Below are positions 9,093-17,890 of a stretch of 64,000 bases of DNA, in pieces. The stretch's first letter is position 1, and each line of letters starts with the position of its first letter. The position numbers and the translations under genes were made by a program. A model generated the notes under the pieces. The model was not told the origin of the DNA and made no database searches. It was given only the letters and a program-made list of their open reading frames with translations. This stretch comes from an uncultured Bacteroidales bacterium (GTDB taxonomy: Bacteria; Bacteroidota; Bacteroidia; Bacteroidales; UBA932). The stretch lies in contig CAMXAU010000009.1 in NCBI GenBank assembly GCA_947179325.1, positions 37,961 to 101,960 on the forward strand, written 5' to 3'.

Positions 9093-10412
9093 CTACAGCC
9101 CGAAAGCCTGCTTTACAATCTCTACGGAATCAAGCAGCTCCCAGCCGAAGAACTGTACCAGCTCCTGTGACTTCTGGCCATGTCTGATGATGTCTACGTA
9201 CTCCATGTATGGCTTTCTCCCGACATGCCCGTATGCGGCTGTCGGCTCATAGATCGGTTTCTTTAGCTGGAACTTCTCTATGATCTTGGCCGGGCGCAGG
9301 TCGAATATCCCGTTGATCTTTTCTGCAATGAACGCATCGCTCAGGCCCTTGGCAGCAGTGCCGTATGTATTTACGAATATGCTGACAGGACGTGCTACGC
9401 CGATTGCGTATGAGACCTGTACAAGTATCTCGTCAGCCACTCCGGCCGCCACGAGGTTCTTCGCAATGTACCTTGCCGCATATGCTGCTGAACGGTCTAC
9501 CTTTGAAGGGTCCTTTCCTGAGAATGCTCCGCCGCCGTGCGCTCCCTTTCCGCCATATGTGTCGACAATGATCTTTCGCCCGGTAAGCCCGGTGTCACCG
9601 TGGGGCCCTCCGATGACGAATTTCCCTGTCGGGTTCACATGCAGGATATAGTCTCCCTTGAAAAGTGCCGCTGTCTGGCTGTCAAGCTCCTCCATCATTG
9701 CCGGGATGAGGATCTCCTGTACGTCCTTGCGTATCTTTGCCTGCATCGCCGAGTCAACACGCTCCTGGCCATGCTGCGCTATGGCTGCCTCATAGCTGAT
9801 TCCTCCGAATTCCCCGGCAGCAAAGTTGTCGTGCTGGGTCGAGATTACAATCGTGTGTATCCTGACAGGCCTGTTGGTGTCTCCGTCGTATTCTATGGTG
9901 AACTGTGACTTTGAGTCCGGGCGCAGATACGGCATCTTCTCCGGGGTCTCCTTGCGTATCCTGGCAAGTACCTGGAGCGCAAGGTGTGAAAGAGCCAGCG
10001 GAAGAGGCATGTACTCTTCCGTGTCGCGGCATGCGTATCCGAACATCATTCCCTGGTCACCTGCTCCCTGCTCATCCGTGTCAGCAGTGACGACGCCTCT
10101 GTTGATGTCGGCGCTCTGCTCGTGCAGCGCGGAAAGTATGCCGCATGAATTGCCGTCGAACATGTATTCTGCCTTGTTGTAGCCTATCTTGTTTATGACG
10201 CGGCGCGCCACAGTCTGTATGTCGACGTACGCGTCATCTGAACGGACTTCACCTCCTACGACAACAAGCCCTGTGCTGCAGAAGGTCTCGCATGCGACCT
10301 TCGCCTCCGGGTCCTGGCGGAGGAATTCATCAAGTATTGCATCGGAAATCTGGTCCGATACCTTGTCAGGGTGTCCCTCAGACACCGATTCTGAAGTAAA
10401 TAAATAGTTCAT
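9093..10412 (-). CDS. metK: S-adenosylmethionine synthetase
   Basis: A 439-residue MetK that makes S-adenosylmethionine from methionine and ATP. The N-terminal ATP/methionine motif [20 protein letters not shown], the GAGDQG loop ([15 protein letters not shown]) and the glycine-rich [20 protein letters not shown] motif are all present. The start codon at 10410-10412 is followed by [16 protein letters not shown], the usual family start. It stands alone on the minus strand. About 180 bases of leader separate its promoter from the ATG, and that leader holds a SAM-II-like aptamer and an intrinsic terminator. Product feedback on its own synthesis is the natural reading. Confidence 0.96.
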   Translation of the reverse strand: MNYLFTSESVSEGHPDKVSDQISDAILDEFLRQDPEAKVACETFCSTGLVVVGGEVRSDDAYVDIQTVARRVINKIGYNKAEYMFDGNSCGILSALHEQSADINRGVVTADTDEQGAGDQGMMFGYACRDTEEYMPLPLALSHLALQVLARIRKETPEKMPYLRPDSKSQFTIEYDGDTNRPVRIHTIVISTQHDNFAAGEFGGISYEAAIAQHGQERVDSAMQAKIRKDVQEILIPAMMEELDSQTAALFKGDYILHVNPTGKFVIGGPHGDTGLTGRKIIVDTYGGKGAHGGGAFSGKDPSKVDRSAAYAARYIAKNLVAAGVADEILVQVSYAIGVARPVSIFVNTYGTAAKGLSDAFIAEKINGIFDLRPAKIIEKFQLKKPIYEPTAAYGHVGRKPYMEYVDIIRHGQKSQELVQFFGWELLDSVEIVKQAFGL

Positions 10413-10474
10413 GACTCATATTTTACGGGCCTTTACCATTCCGCATCCAGGGCGGACGGGAAGGCTATATATAC

Positions 10475-10504
10475 AAAAAACTCCGGCATACATGGTATGC
10501 GGAG
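10475..10504 (-). terminator. Intrinsic terminator (attenuator) in the metK leader
   Basis: Read on the minus strand, CTCCGCATAC and GTATGCCGGAG form a strong hairpin with one bulged G, followed at once by TTTTTT. It lies between the metK promoter and the metK start. No other minus-strand gene ends here (pgk diverges), so premature termination of metK mRNA is its only obvious role. Confidence 0.75.
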
Positions 10505-10527
10505 CCAACACAAAAACAAAACCTATG

Positions 10528-10586
10528 ATACGAATTTTAGCATTTTTTTGTGTGGTTGCAAGCAGCCAAATCTCTCCACATCGTAT
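10528..10586 (-). ncRNA. SAM-II-like riboswitch aptamer of metK
   Basis: On the minus strand TGTGG (10576-10580) and CCACA (10551-10555) form the first stem. The loop contains GATTTGGC and ends in TTGCAA. The 3' tail is A-rich and contains GCTAAA. The order stem, GATTT, TTGCAnCCAC, A-run, GCTAAA is that of the SAM-II (SAM_alpha) pseudoknot, and AAAT in the tail can pair with ATTT in the loop. An outer helix ATACGA/TCGTAT closes the element. The family match is from memory and was not tested with a covariance model. Position in front of metK and an attenuator supports it. Confidence 0.7.
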
Positions 10587-10595
10587 TTAAGGCTG

Positions 10596-10627
10596 CAAAT
10601 GTAAGAAGCCATTTTGGATTTTGCAAA
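10596..10627 (-). promoter_or_regulatory. metK promoter
   Basis: On the minus strand TTTG (10624-10627) is followed after exactly 20 bases by TACATTTG (10596-10603). This is a full match to the Bacteroidetes sigma consensus TTTG-N19/21-TAnnTTTG. It places the start of transcription near 10590, a few bases before the aptamer. Confidence 0.75.
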
Positions 10628-10668
10628 TATAAATTTCGAATAAATTCCGCATAATCCGAGAAATTTGC

Positions 10669-10676
10669 TAATTTTG
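10669..10676 (+). promoter_or_regulatory. -7 box of the pgk promoter
   Basis: TAATTTTG followed by CACC matches the Bacteroidetes -7 box. The upstream -33 position reads TTCC and is poor. The leader to the pgk ATG would be about 75 bases. Confidence 0.5.
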
Positions 10677-10756
10677 CACCGGCTTTTGCGTCGCCTGGTC
10701 TGGGCGTGGCAGATGCTGTCCGGAAGGGAAAGATTATAGATTTAATATATTAGATT

Positions 10757-12010
10757 ATGCAACAGAGTATTGACACTTACGATTTTGCGGGTAAGAAGGC
10801 AATTGTCCGTGTAGATTTCAACGTTCCTCTCAATGAGAAGATGGAGATCACTGACGATACCCGTATCAGGGCTGCTATCCCTACTCTCAAGAAAGTGCTT
10901 GAGAAAGGAGGTTCGCTCATCATCATGTCTCACCTTGGACGTCCAAAGGGAGTATCAGACAAATTCTCTCTCAAACATATCATCAGCCGTGTGCAGGAGC
11001 TTCTCGGAGTGCCTGTGAAATTTGCTGATGACTGCCAGAATGCAGACGAGCAGGTGGCTTCCCTCAAGCCGGGTGAAGTGCTTATTCTTGAGAACCTCCG
11101 TTTCTACGCAGAGGAGGAGGGCAAGCCAAGGGGACTTGCTGAGGATGCTACAGACGAGGAGAAGAAGGCTGCAAAGGCTGCTGTGAAGGAAAGCCAGAAG
11201 AAGTTTGTCGCGAAACTCGCTTCATACGCAGACTGCTATATCAATGACGCATTCGGTACAGCACACCGTGCACATGCCTCTACTGCGCTTATCGCCAAAT
11301 ACTTCCCTAATGACAAGATGTTCGGCTATGTGATGGAGGGTGAGATCAAGGCTATCGACCGTGTCCTCAAGACTCCTGAGCATCCTGTGACTGCTATCAT
11401 CGGTGGAGCGAAGGTGTCTTCAAAGATCGGCATCATTGAGCATCTCTTCGATGTAGTCGACAACATGATCATCGGCGGCGGAATGGTATATACATTCATC
11501 AAGGCACAGGGAGGAAAGATCGGACTCTCCCTCTGTGAGAATGACCAGATGGACCTTGCCCTCAACATCATGAAGAAGGCTGAGGAGAAAGGCGTGAAGC
11601 TTTACCTCTCAAAGGAGGTCATCATCGCTGACGGCTTCTCGAATGATGCAAACACCAAGATCTGCTCAAACAGGGAGATTCCTGATGAGTGGGAGGGTGT
11701 TGACGCAGCTCCAAGCACACTCGCAATGTGGGAGGAGGTCATCATGAAGTCAAAGACTATCCTCTGGAACGGTCCTGTAGGAGTATTCGAGATTCCTGCA
11801 TTCGCAAAGGGAACAAACAAGGTTGCCGAGATGCTTGCAAAAGCAACGGAGAACGGTGCGTTCACTCTTGTCGGTGGTGGAGACTCGGTTGCTGCCGTTA
11901 CGCAGATGGGCTTCGCAAAGAAGGTAAGCTACGTCTCAACAGGCGGTGGAGCAATGCTTGAGTACCTTGAGGGAATGGAGCTTCCTGGTATCGCAGCTAT
12001 CCGCGAGTAA
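10757..12010 (+). CDS. pgk: Phosphoglycerate kinase
   Basis: A 417-residue glycolytic kinase that interconverts 1,3-bisphosphoglycerate with ADP and 3-phosphoglycerate with ATP. The N-terminal substrate motif [13 protein letters not shown], the SHLGRPKG and ENLRFY motifs, the mid-domain [12 protein letters not shown], and the C-terminal nucleotide motif [11 protein letters not shown] are all present. The length is normal for the family. It is monocistronic: its own -7 box lies upstream and a strong terminator starts 24 bases after the stop. Confidence 0.97.
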   Translation: MQQSIDTYDFAGKKAIVRVDFNVPLNEKMEITDDTRIRAAIPTLKKVLEKGGSLIIMSHLGRPKGVSDKFSLKHIISRVQELLGVPVKFADDCQNADEQVASLKPGEVLILENLRFYAEEEGKPRGLAEDATDEEKKAAKAAVKESQKKFVAKLASYADCYINDAFGTAHRAHASTALIAKYFPNDKMFGYVMEGEIKAIDRVLKTPEHPVTAIIGGAKVSSKIGIIEHLFDVVDNMIIGGGMVYTFIKAQGGKIGLSLCENDQMDLALNIMKKAEEKGVKLYLSKEVIIADGFSNDANTKICSNREIPDEWEGVDAAPSTLAMWEEVIMKSKTILWNGPVGVFEIPAFAKGTNKVAEMLAKATENGAFTLVGGGDSVAAVTQMGFAKKVSYVSTGGGAMLEYLEGMELPGIAAIRE

Positions 12011-12033
12011 TATACCGGAATACATAAAAGATG

Positions 12034-12072
12034 AGGCAGGACAACCATTGCGGCTGTCCTGCCTTCTTATAT
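12034..12072 (+). terminator. Intrinsic terminator after pgk
   Basis: AGGCAGGACA (12034-12043) and TGTCCTGCCT (12055-12064) form a perfect 10-bp stem followed by TCTTATAT. It may also serve sodB from the other strand. Confidence 0.8.
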
Positions 12073-12094
12073 AAAGGGACCGGCTGCCCGGAAC

Positions 12095-12670
12095 CTATTG
12101 GAGTCTGCCCTCTACCTTTTTCCAGTCAACCAGGTCCCACCATGCCTTTACGAAGTCGGCTCTCCGGTTGCGGTAATCGATATAGTATGCATGCTCCCAG
12201 ACATCGAGTGTGAGCAGTGGCTTCATCCCTTTGGTCAGAGGATTCCCTGCTCCGCTTTCGGCCAGTATCTTCAGCCTGCCTGCGGGATCCTGTGCAAGCC
12301 ATGCCCATCCGGAACCGAATATCCCGATGCTTGCCTTTGAGAATTCTTCCTTGAAAGCCTCTACGGAGCCAAAGCTCTCTGACAGTTTCTCTGCCAGCCT
12401 TGGCGGAATGCCGGCTGGCCGTGGAGTCAATGTCTCAAAGAAGAATGTATGGTTCCAGGTCTGTGCCGCATTGTTGAAGATGCCGCCATCTGCCTTTTTG
12501 ACGATCTCTTCAAGAGTCATGTCTTCATAAGGTGTTCCTGGAATCATCTTGTTCAGGTTGTCGATGTATGTCTGCAGATGTTTCCCGTAATGGTATTCCA
12601 ATGTCTCTTTGCTCATTGCAGGGGCAAGCGCGTCCTGCGCATATGGTAATCTTGGCAATAAGTGTTTCAT
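12095..12670 (-). CDS. sodB: Iron/manganese superoxide dismutase
   Basis: A 191-residue SodB-type enzyme that converts superoxide to hydrogen peroxide and oxygen. The four metal ligands are visible: His27 (EYHYGKH), His74 (TWNHTFFF), Asp156 and His160 (DVWEHAYYID). The Fe-type pattern AAQTWNH near residue 70 fits Bacteroidales Fe-SOD; metal choice cannot be fixed from sequence. No signal peptide is present, so it is cytoplasmic. It begins only 11 bases after the stop of the upstream ABC permease gene, and I find no consensus promoter of its own, so it may be the last gene of that export operon. Confidence 0.95.
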   Translation of the reverse strand: MKHLLPRLPYAQDALAPAMSKETLEYHYGKHLQTYIDNLNKMIPGTPYEDMTLEEIVKKADGGIFNNAAQTWNHTFFFETLTPRPAGIPPRLAEKLSESFGSVEAFKEEFSKASIGIFGSGWAWLAQDPAGRLKILAESGAGNPLTKGMKPLLTLDVWEHAYYIDYRNRRADFVKAWWDLVDWKKVEGRLQ

Positions 12671-12681
12671 AATTCCTGATA

Positions 12682-13947
12682 TTAAAAACCGTTGCTGCTA
12701 TTAGCAACCTCTGTGCTAAACTGGCCGGACGCGCTTCCGGATTTTTTCTCCTTTATGTGTATTATCTTATTCTCCACATAGATGGATATGCACGACAGTA
12801 TGTAGTACACTATTGTCTGTACTGTAAGCCCAATGATTTCGGGTCTTATCATGTACAGGTCCGCCCCCGCTGTATTGAGGTTTATGAATCCCCTTGCCGC
12901 AAATGTGGAAGGGAAGATATATGCGAAATATCTCCAGAATGCAGGGAAACTTTCCATCGGCCATGAGAATCCTGTCAGGAACAGGCATACGGGCGAGAAG
13001 AAGAGGAACAGCACAAACACGGTCTCCCTCCTTGCTATTACAGAACTGAATGCAAAGCTGAACATCACGCAGGCTGGTATGTAGAACATCAGCAATGTGA
13101 ATATGTCCCGGAACTCTCCGCGTTGAGGCAGTCCGAAAATATATGGTATCAGGCATGCTACATATACACCGAGAATGATGTATATCAGCCAGTATGCGGT
13201 GCCCCTGCCTGCGATTACCCTTGTTATTCCCCGCCCTTTCAGGCCGTCAGGCATCACCGCGAAGCTCCTGTTCTCCTCGCGCATGGTCCCTGCAAGCATT
13301 GACACTCCGTAGAACATTGTCTGCTGAAGTACAATCATCAGTGCTGCGGAAAGGAAGAATATGCTGTAGGCGAATGTCCTGTTGTACGGCATGTTCTCCT
13401 CATACGGGAGTGCGTCTACAAGCTGTACTGCGGCTTCTCCGGCATATCCCGCTGCAGCATACCTTTCCATCTGGATGTCCCTGGCCTCATCAAGCATCAC
13501 ATAGTTCATCGACATCGTGAGGTTCTTGTAGTACAGGAAGCTGCTCATGTCAGCATATGTCGATATTGTCGCCTGCTCCATCCTGGCCAGTTTCTCGTCA
13601 AAGTCCTTGGGGAACATCACGATGCCCCTTATCTTCTGCTCTTTCATGAGGCGTTCTGCCTCTTCCATGTCCGTGCATCTGTATGCCACGTCTACTTCAC
13701 GTGTCGCATCGAGCTTGCGTGTGAAGCTGCGGCTTTCCGCACTGCCTGAAAGGTCCACAACCGCAATGGGCATCTCGTCGACGCTCCCGTTTGCATATAT
13801 GAGATTGTATATGACAGGATAGGCAAGACCGGCGAGGAAGAATATCACCATTACACCGCTGTCGCTGAATATCATCTTCAGCTCATGCGTCATGATGGCA
13901 TAGAAGTCTGACCACCATCGTCTTATAAATGAAAATAACTTTTTCAT
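12682..13947 (-). CDS. ABC-2 type export permease (second of the pair)
   Basis: A 421-residue inner-membrane protein of the ABC-2 permease family (YhhJ/YbhR type). It has one N-terminal membrane helix (about 32-52), a large periplasmic domain (about 55-180, with IAVVDLSGSAESRSFTRKLD), then a group of five or so hydrophobic segments (about 190-395). Four genes in the order tolC, hlyD, permease, permease form a tripartite exporter operon. Six bases separate this gene from the upstream permease. No ATP-binding subunit is encoded in the operon. Substrate unknown. Confidence 0.88.
   Translation of the reverse strand: MKKLFSFIRRWWSDFYAIMTHELKMIFSDSGVMVIFFLAGLAYPVIYNLIYANGSVDEMPIAVVDLSGSAESRSFTRKLDATREVDVAYRCTDMEEAERLMKEQKIRGIVMFPKDFDEKLARMEQATISTYADMSSFLYYKNLTMSMNYVMLDEARDIQMERYAAAGYAGEAAVQLVDALPYEENMPYNRTFAYSIFFLSAALMIVLQQTMFYGVSMLAGTMREENRSFAVMPDGLKGRGITRVIAGRGTAYWLIYIILGVYVACLIPYIFGLPQRGEFRDIFTLLMFYIPACVMFSFAFSSVIARRETVFVLFLFFSPVCLFLTGFSWPMESFPAFWRYFAYIFPSTFAARGFINLNTAGADLYMIRPEIIGLTVQTIVYYILSCISIYVENKIIHIKEKKSGSASGQFSTEVANSSNGF
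12684..12708 (-). terminator. Weak hairpin at the permease stop codon
   Basis: On the minus strand GTTGCT and AGCAAC form a 6-bp stem followed by GGTTTTTAAT. The stem lies in the last codons of the permease gene and the T-run covers its stop. It could reduce read-through into sodB. Confidence 0.35.
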
Positions 13948-13953
13948 GCTTAA

Positions 13954-15123
13954 CTACTTTCTTGGGAAGTTCTGGAAGACATATGCCTTTTCCAGCCTCC
14001 TGATTGAAATCAGAGGTACAAAGAGGAAGAGCAGGAGATGGACAATCTCCATGTGCCATCCTGCAAAACCTGTCCCGTACATTGCTTCCTGTATGTAGAA
14101 CATATAATAATGCCTTAGCGGGAAAGCTGCGGCAAGTCCTTGTATATAAGGCGCCATGGCTTCAACCGGGAATGTGAATCCCGTCAGCGAGAAACCGAGC
14201 ACGCTATATATTGCGGCAATGCTGATAGCATCTCTCAGCACAGGCAGAAGCCCGATGATTGTAATGGCGACCGCCTCGCATGAGAGGACGAATACCATTG
14301 TTCCTGCGAACATGTTCCATATGGACCCTTCAATAGGGAATCTGCACCAGTGGTACAGGAGCAGGTCCATGAATATGCCTATGGACCAGAACAGCAGTGT
14401 GTATGGAATGAGCTTGCCGAGGACGGCTGCCCCCATAGAGCCTCCCGCCTTCTGCATCAGATGTCTTGAAGTACCGTATTTCAGCTCTGCACCGAGGGAA
14501 TACACAAGGACAAGGATGATGCTCAGCTCAAGGATTCCGGGAAGCAGCACGCTGTTCAGGTAAACGCTGTAGTTCGCTGTGGAGTTGCCTATCTGGTGGG
14601 CATCAATCCTGATTGGCTGTATTCTTCCCATTATTGCATCCTCGTTGACGCCTTTGGCGCGCAGGACCTCACGCTTGACTGCACCGCCTGTGAGGTTTAC
14701 CATGGTGAGTATCGTCTTGTATGCAAATGTGCCCCCTACAAAATACAGTGTGTTTACGTAGAATGTAAATACAGGGCGCCTGTTTGCCTGGATGTCCTCA
14801 GCCATGTTGTCCGGTATTACGCATATGGCAGAGACCTTACCTGTCTGCATGGCTTCGCGCGCTTCCTTGAAACTGCTGAACTGTACCGTGTTGCAGGTCT
14901 GGGTCGCATCCAGCTGCCTTGTGAAGTTGCGCGAGACGGACGAATTGTCGTAGTCCACGATTCCTACAGGCAGGTCTTTGGGCTGGCCGTCGCGGAGCAG
15001 GGTCAGGAAGAATATCGAGCAGAAGGCCATTACTGCGACGGAGGAAATCAGGTAGATCGGCCTTTGCCTGATCAGCCTGACCTCGCGTCTTATGACATCC
15101 CGCAAGTTTTTTATGAATTCCAT
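13954..15123 (-). CDS. ABC-2 type export permease (first of the pair)
   Basis: A 389-residue paralogue of the next permease with the same layout: an N-terminal membrane helix, a periplasmic domain starting LPVGIVDYDNSSVSRNFTRQ, and a C-terminal group of membrane helices. The shared core (VDxxxSxxSRxFTRxLDAT) shows that the pair arose by duplication and probably forms a heterodimer. It lies 21 bases after hlyD. Related E. coli systems (Ybh, Yhh) export drugs or other hydrophobic compounds together with an ATPase, which is not seen here. Confidence 0.88.
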   Translation of the reverse strand: MEFIKNLRDVIRREVRLIRQRPIYLISSVAVMAFCSIFFLTLLRDGQPKDLPVGIVDYDNSSVSRNFTRQLDATQTCNTVQFSSFKEAREAMQTGKVSAICVIPDNMAEDIQANRRPVFTFYVNTLYFVGGTFAYKTILTMVNLTGGAVKREVLRAKGVNEDAIMGRIQPIRIDAHQIGNSTANYSVYLNSVLLPGILELSIILVLVYSLGAELKYGTSRHLMQKAGGSMGAAVLGKLIPYTLLFWSIGIFMDLLLYHWCRFPIEGSIWNMFAGTMVFVLSCEAVAITIIGLLPVLRDAISIAAIYSVLGFSLTGFTFPVEAMAPYIQGLAAAFPLRHYYMFYIQEAMYGTGFAGWHMEIVHLLLFLFVPLISIRRLEKAYVFQNFPRK

Positions 15124-15144
15124 GATTGTTGTTTCGCTTGGAAA

Positions 15145-16137
15145 TTATTCGCTGATGACGATTGCTGACATTCCAGGACGGATCCCGTCTATCTTCTTGA
15201 CCGGTACAGCCCTTACTTCGAATGTCTTGGCATCGTATTGCCCGTATTCCTTTGCCGCTCTCCATGTGGCGTATGACTCGCGGACGCTTATGTAGTTGAC
15301 TTTCAGGGTGTACCTCGCATCATTCAGCGCCGGGATCCTTACTGTCATCTCATCTCCGGTCCTGAGTCCTTTCAGCATGTCTTCCCTGATGTTGAAGGTG
15401 AACCATACGTCATCCAGGTCAGTCACTGTCATTATCGGCGCCCCTTGTCCCACAAGTTCTCCGGCTTTAGGATAGCGTGCAGATATTACACCGTCTGCAG
15501 GTGAGGTCAGGAAAAGTTCACCAAGGTATGAGTTGACTTCCATAAGGGCGGCATTCGCCTGGTCTACAAGGGCTATTGCAGATTCCTTGTCCTCTTTCCG
15601 CGCACCGTTGACTGCCATGTCGTATTGTGACTTGGCCGCCCTGCATGTTGCCTGCGCCGCCTTGTACTTCGCTTCTATTTCATCGAATTTCTGCGCTGCG
15701 ACAACCTGCTGGTCATACAGCCTCTTCATCCTCTCGTATGATTTCTTCATTATGTCTTCCTGCACCTTGGCCTGCTGCCATAGCTCGTATGCCGCAGCAA
15801 TCTGTTCTTTCCTTGCTCCGGTAAGTGCCTTGTTCTTCTGCGCCTCGGCCATGCTCTTCACCGCATTCGCCTGGGCAAGCTTTGCCTTTACCTCCGGGCT
15901 GTCTATCTCGACGAGGGTGTCTCCCTTATGCACGAAGTCTCCCTCTGAGACGAGGAACATCTCTATTCTTCCAGGTACCTTTCCTGAGATTCTGTACTCT
16001 GTGGCTTCAGCCTCTCCCTGGATGAGCATCGGCTTTGGACGTGAAACGATGTAGCCGGCAAATGAGACGGCCAGGACTATTGCTATCAGTGCTATTATTC
16101 CGATTACAAGGTTGTAGCTTTTCTTTATTCTTTCCAT
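15145..16137 (-). CDS. HlyD-family periplasmic adaptor protein
   Basis: A 330-residue membrane-fusion protein. An N-terminal anchor helix (about 10-30) is followed by a lipoyl-type half-motif (GDFVHKGDTLVEIDSPEVKA), a long alanine- and lysine-rich coiled-coil hairpin (about 85-190), the second lipoyl half (LTSPADGVISARYPKAGELV) and a beta-barrel domain. It would bridge the inner-membrane permeases and the TolC-like channel. Fifty-one bases separate it from the TolC gene upstream. Confidence 0.9.
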   Translation of the reverse strand: MERIKKSYNLVIGIIALIAIVLAVSFAGYIVSRPKPMLIQGEAEATEYRISGKVPGRIEMFLVSEGDFVHKGDTLVEIDSPEVKAKLAQANAVKSMAEAQKNKALTGARKEQIAAAYELWQQAKVQEDIMKKSYERMKRLYDQQVVAAQKFDEIEAKYKAAQATCRAAKSQYDMAVNGARKEDKESAIALVDQANAALMEVNSYLGELFLTSPADGVISARYPKAGELVGQGAPIMTVTDLDDVWFTFNIREDMLKGLRTGDEMTVRIPALNDARYTLKVNYISVRESYATWRAAKEYGQYDAKTFEVRAVPVKKIDGIRPGMSAIVISE

Positions 16138-16188
16138 GATTCAGTCAAATTGATTTAGTTGTGTATGTTTTATTGTCTTGATCTTGTT

Positions 16189-17700
16189 CTATATTGCCGG
16201 GACACCGCTGCATATCCTTCCTTCTGCTTTCCTGCGTGAGACTTCACACATCTGCAGCTCGACTCCGGCTTCAATGTATTCGGAATGTGCCTTAAGCCAC
16301 GCCGCCTGCGCCTGGAGGACGGTATTGGTCGTGACTATGCCTTCGGTGAATCCGATTGATGCGGTACGCATGTTGTCTTCTGCGCTGGCCAGGTTGCTTT
16401 CCGCCATGATAAGCTTTTCAAGCGCCTCGCTTTCCTGCTCTCGGCACTGTGTCACCTGGAGTGTTATCATCTCCTTGGCGTCTTCAAGCCTGAACTGGGT
16501 GAGTTCCGCCTCCGCCTTTGCCTTGCGGACCCTGTTCATTGTCTCGCATCCATGTATTATCGGGATCTTGACCATGACACCTGCGTTGAACATCCCGTCC
16601 CATGTGGTCTGCCATCCGTGGCGAAGGTTGGGGTTTGTTACAAAATAGTTTGCCGTTATGGCGATGTGCGGCATCATGTCCGCCCTTGTCACTGCAACCT
16701 TTTTCCTGTATATCTCGCTGGCTGTGCTGAGGCTTCTGATTTCAGGGCGTGCATCGAATATCTCTTCCATCGTGGTCTGCGGGGCTATCTGGGCCATCGG
16801 GAATTTCTCGATCTTTTCATCGGCAAGGGTGATTTCAGACCCCAGGTCAAGTCCGCATAGCTTGCACAGAAGCATCTTTGACAGCACCATCCCGTTGCGC
16901 GCCTTTGTCAGCAGCATATCTGCTTCATTTGCCTTTACCTTTATTGTAAGGGCATCGGAGCCGGTTGCAACCCCTTCCGCAATCATGATGTCCACATCAT
17001 GCTCCATCTGGTGGAGCAGGTCTGCATATGCTTCTGCAAGACGTACTTTCCCTGCCACAGAGACAATCTGCCAGTATGCCTGGTCTACATTGACCACTAC
17101 ATCCTGGTATGCAATGTCATATTGCTCTTTTGCCAGGTCTTCCGCCAGCTTGGCAATCCTGTTTGCCGCCACAATCTTTCCGCCCATGAATACAGGCTGC
17201 TGCAGTGACACTGCCCCTGCAAACATGTGCTCGATGTCAATGGTGAATGCATCGTTTATCTCGCTTCCTATCTTGTTTATAGGTGTCGCGATATCTATTC
17301 CCTGAAGCTGCTGGACAACTTTCTGCAGTTCCGGGCTGCCTGCCACGATCTGGCCGATGGCTGGGTCAGACAGTATGGCTGTTATCTTGTCTGTAAATGC
17401 CCCCTGGAGATGCGTGCCTGTCCCTGTCAGCGCATTGGATGCATCCTGGCTGATCAGCGACAGGTTGTGGCTGTTGTACATGTAGCCGCCTGCAGCAGAC
17501 ACGTTAGGGAAATAGTTGGCAAGGGCTATTTTTCTGTCATACCCTGCAATCTGGATCTTCTGCTGCGCGATCTGCAGATCCTTGTTGTTCATGACAGCCA
17601 TCTCCCTGCATTCCTCGAGGGTCAGCATCTGCGCGTCTGCCGCCATTGGCAGAAATGTCAGTCCCAATGCTGTCAATAATGTCATTCTTGTCAGTTTCAT
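16189..17700 (-). CDS. TolC-family outer-membrane efflux channel
   Basis: A 503-residue outer-membrane factor with a signal peptide (cleavage near AADAQ, residue 23). The first repeat begins LTLEECREMAVMNNKDLQIA and a second alpha-hairpin repeat begins near PEIRSLSTASEIYRKKV. It is the first gene of the four-gene exporter operon and is divergent from an araC-type gene 190 bases away. It forms the outer-membrane exit duct for the HlyD/permease complex. Confidence 0.92.
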   Translation of the reverse strand: MKLTRMTLLTALGLTFLPMAADAQMLTLEECREMAVMNNKDLQIAQQKIQIAGYDRKIALANYFPNVSAAGGYMYNSHNLSLISQDASNALTGTGTHLQGAFTDKITAILSDPAIGQIVAGSPELQKVVQQLQGIDIATPINKIGSEINDAFTIDIEHMFAGAVSLQQPVFMGGKIVAANRIAKLAEDLAKEQYDIAYQDVVVNVDQAYWQIVSVAGKVRLAEAYADLLHQMEHDVDIMIAEGVATGSDALTIKVKANEADMLLTKARNGMVLSKMLLCKLCGLDLGSEITLADEKIEKFPMAQIAPQTTMEEIFDARPEIRSLSTASEIYRKKVAVTRADMMPHIAITANYFVTNPNLRHGWQTTWDGMFNAGVMVKIPIIHGCETMNRVRKAKAEAELTQFRLEDAKEMITLQVTQCREQESEALEKLIMAESNLASAEDNMRTASIGFTEGIVTTNTVLQAQAAWLKAHSEYIEAGVELQMCEVSRRKAEGRICSGVPAI

Positions 17701-17761
17701 CTGTTTGTTTTACTTTTTATTTGCGGGGCAGGGCTATGCAATTTGGTTGCCGAAAATGGCT

Positions 17762-17790
17762 GTAAAATAGTCTGTAAGGCCCGTAAAATT
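17762..17790 (+). promoter_or_regulatory. Candidate AraC-type operator: two direct repeats 21 bp apart
   Basis: GTAAAAT occurs at 17762-17768 and again at 17783-17789, exactly 21 bases apart (two helical turns), with a partial copy (GTAAG) between. The pair lies in the divergent region between the exporter operon and the araC-type gene. Spacing of this kind is known for AraC half-sites. The assignment is inference. Confidence 0.35.
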
Positions 17791-17821
17791 GTCAAAAGGT
17801 CGAATAATGGAGTTTCGTTTG

Positions 17822-17829
17822 TAAATTTG
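17822..17829 (+). promoter_or_regulatory. -7 box of the araC-type gene
   Basis: TAAATTTG followed by CACG matches the Bacteroidetes -7 box 61 bases upstream of the ATG. No TTTG is present at the proper upstream spacing. Confidence 0.5.
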
Positions 17830-17890
17830 CACGTTTATGGAAGAGTGCCTGGGCCCTTATCGGGATGAAACAATAAAAATTAACTGACAT

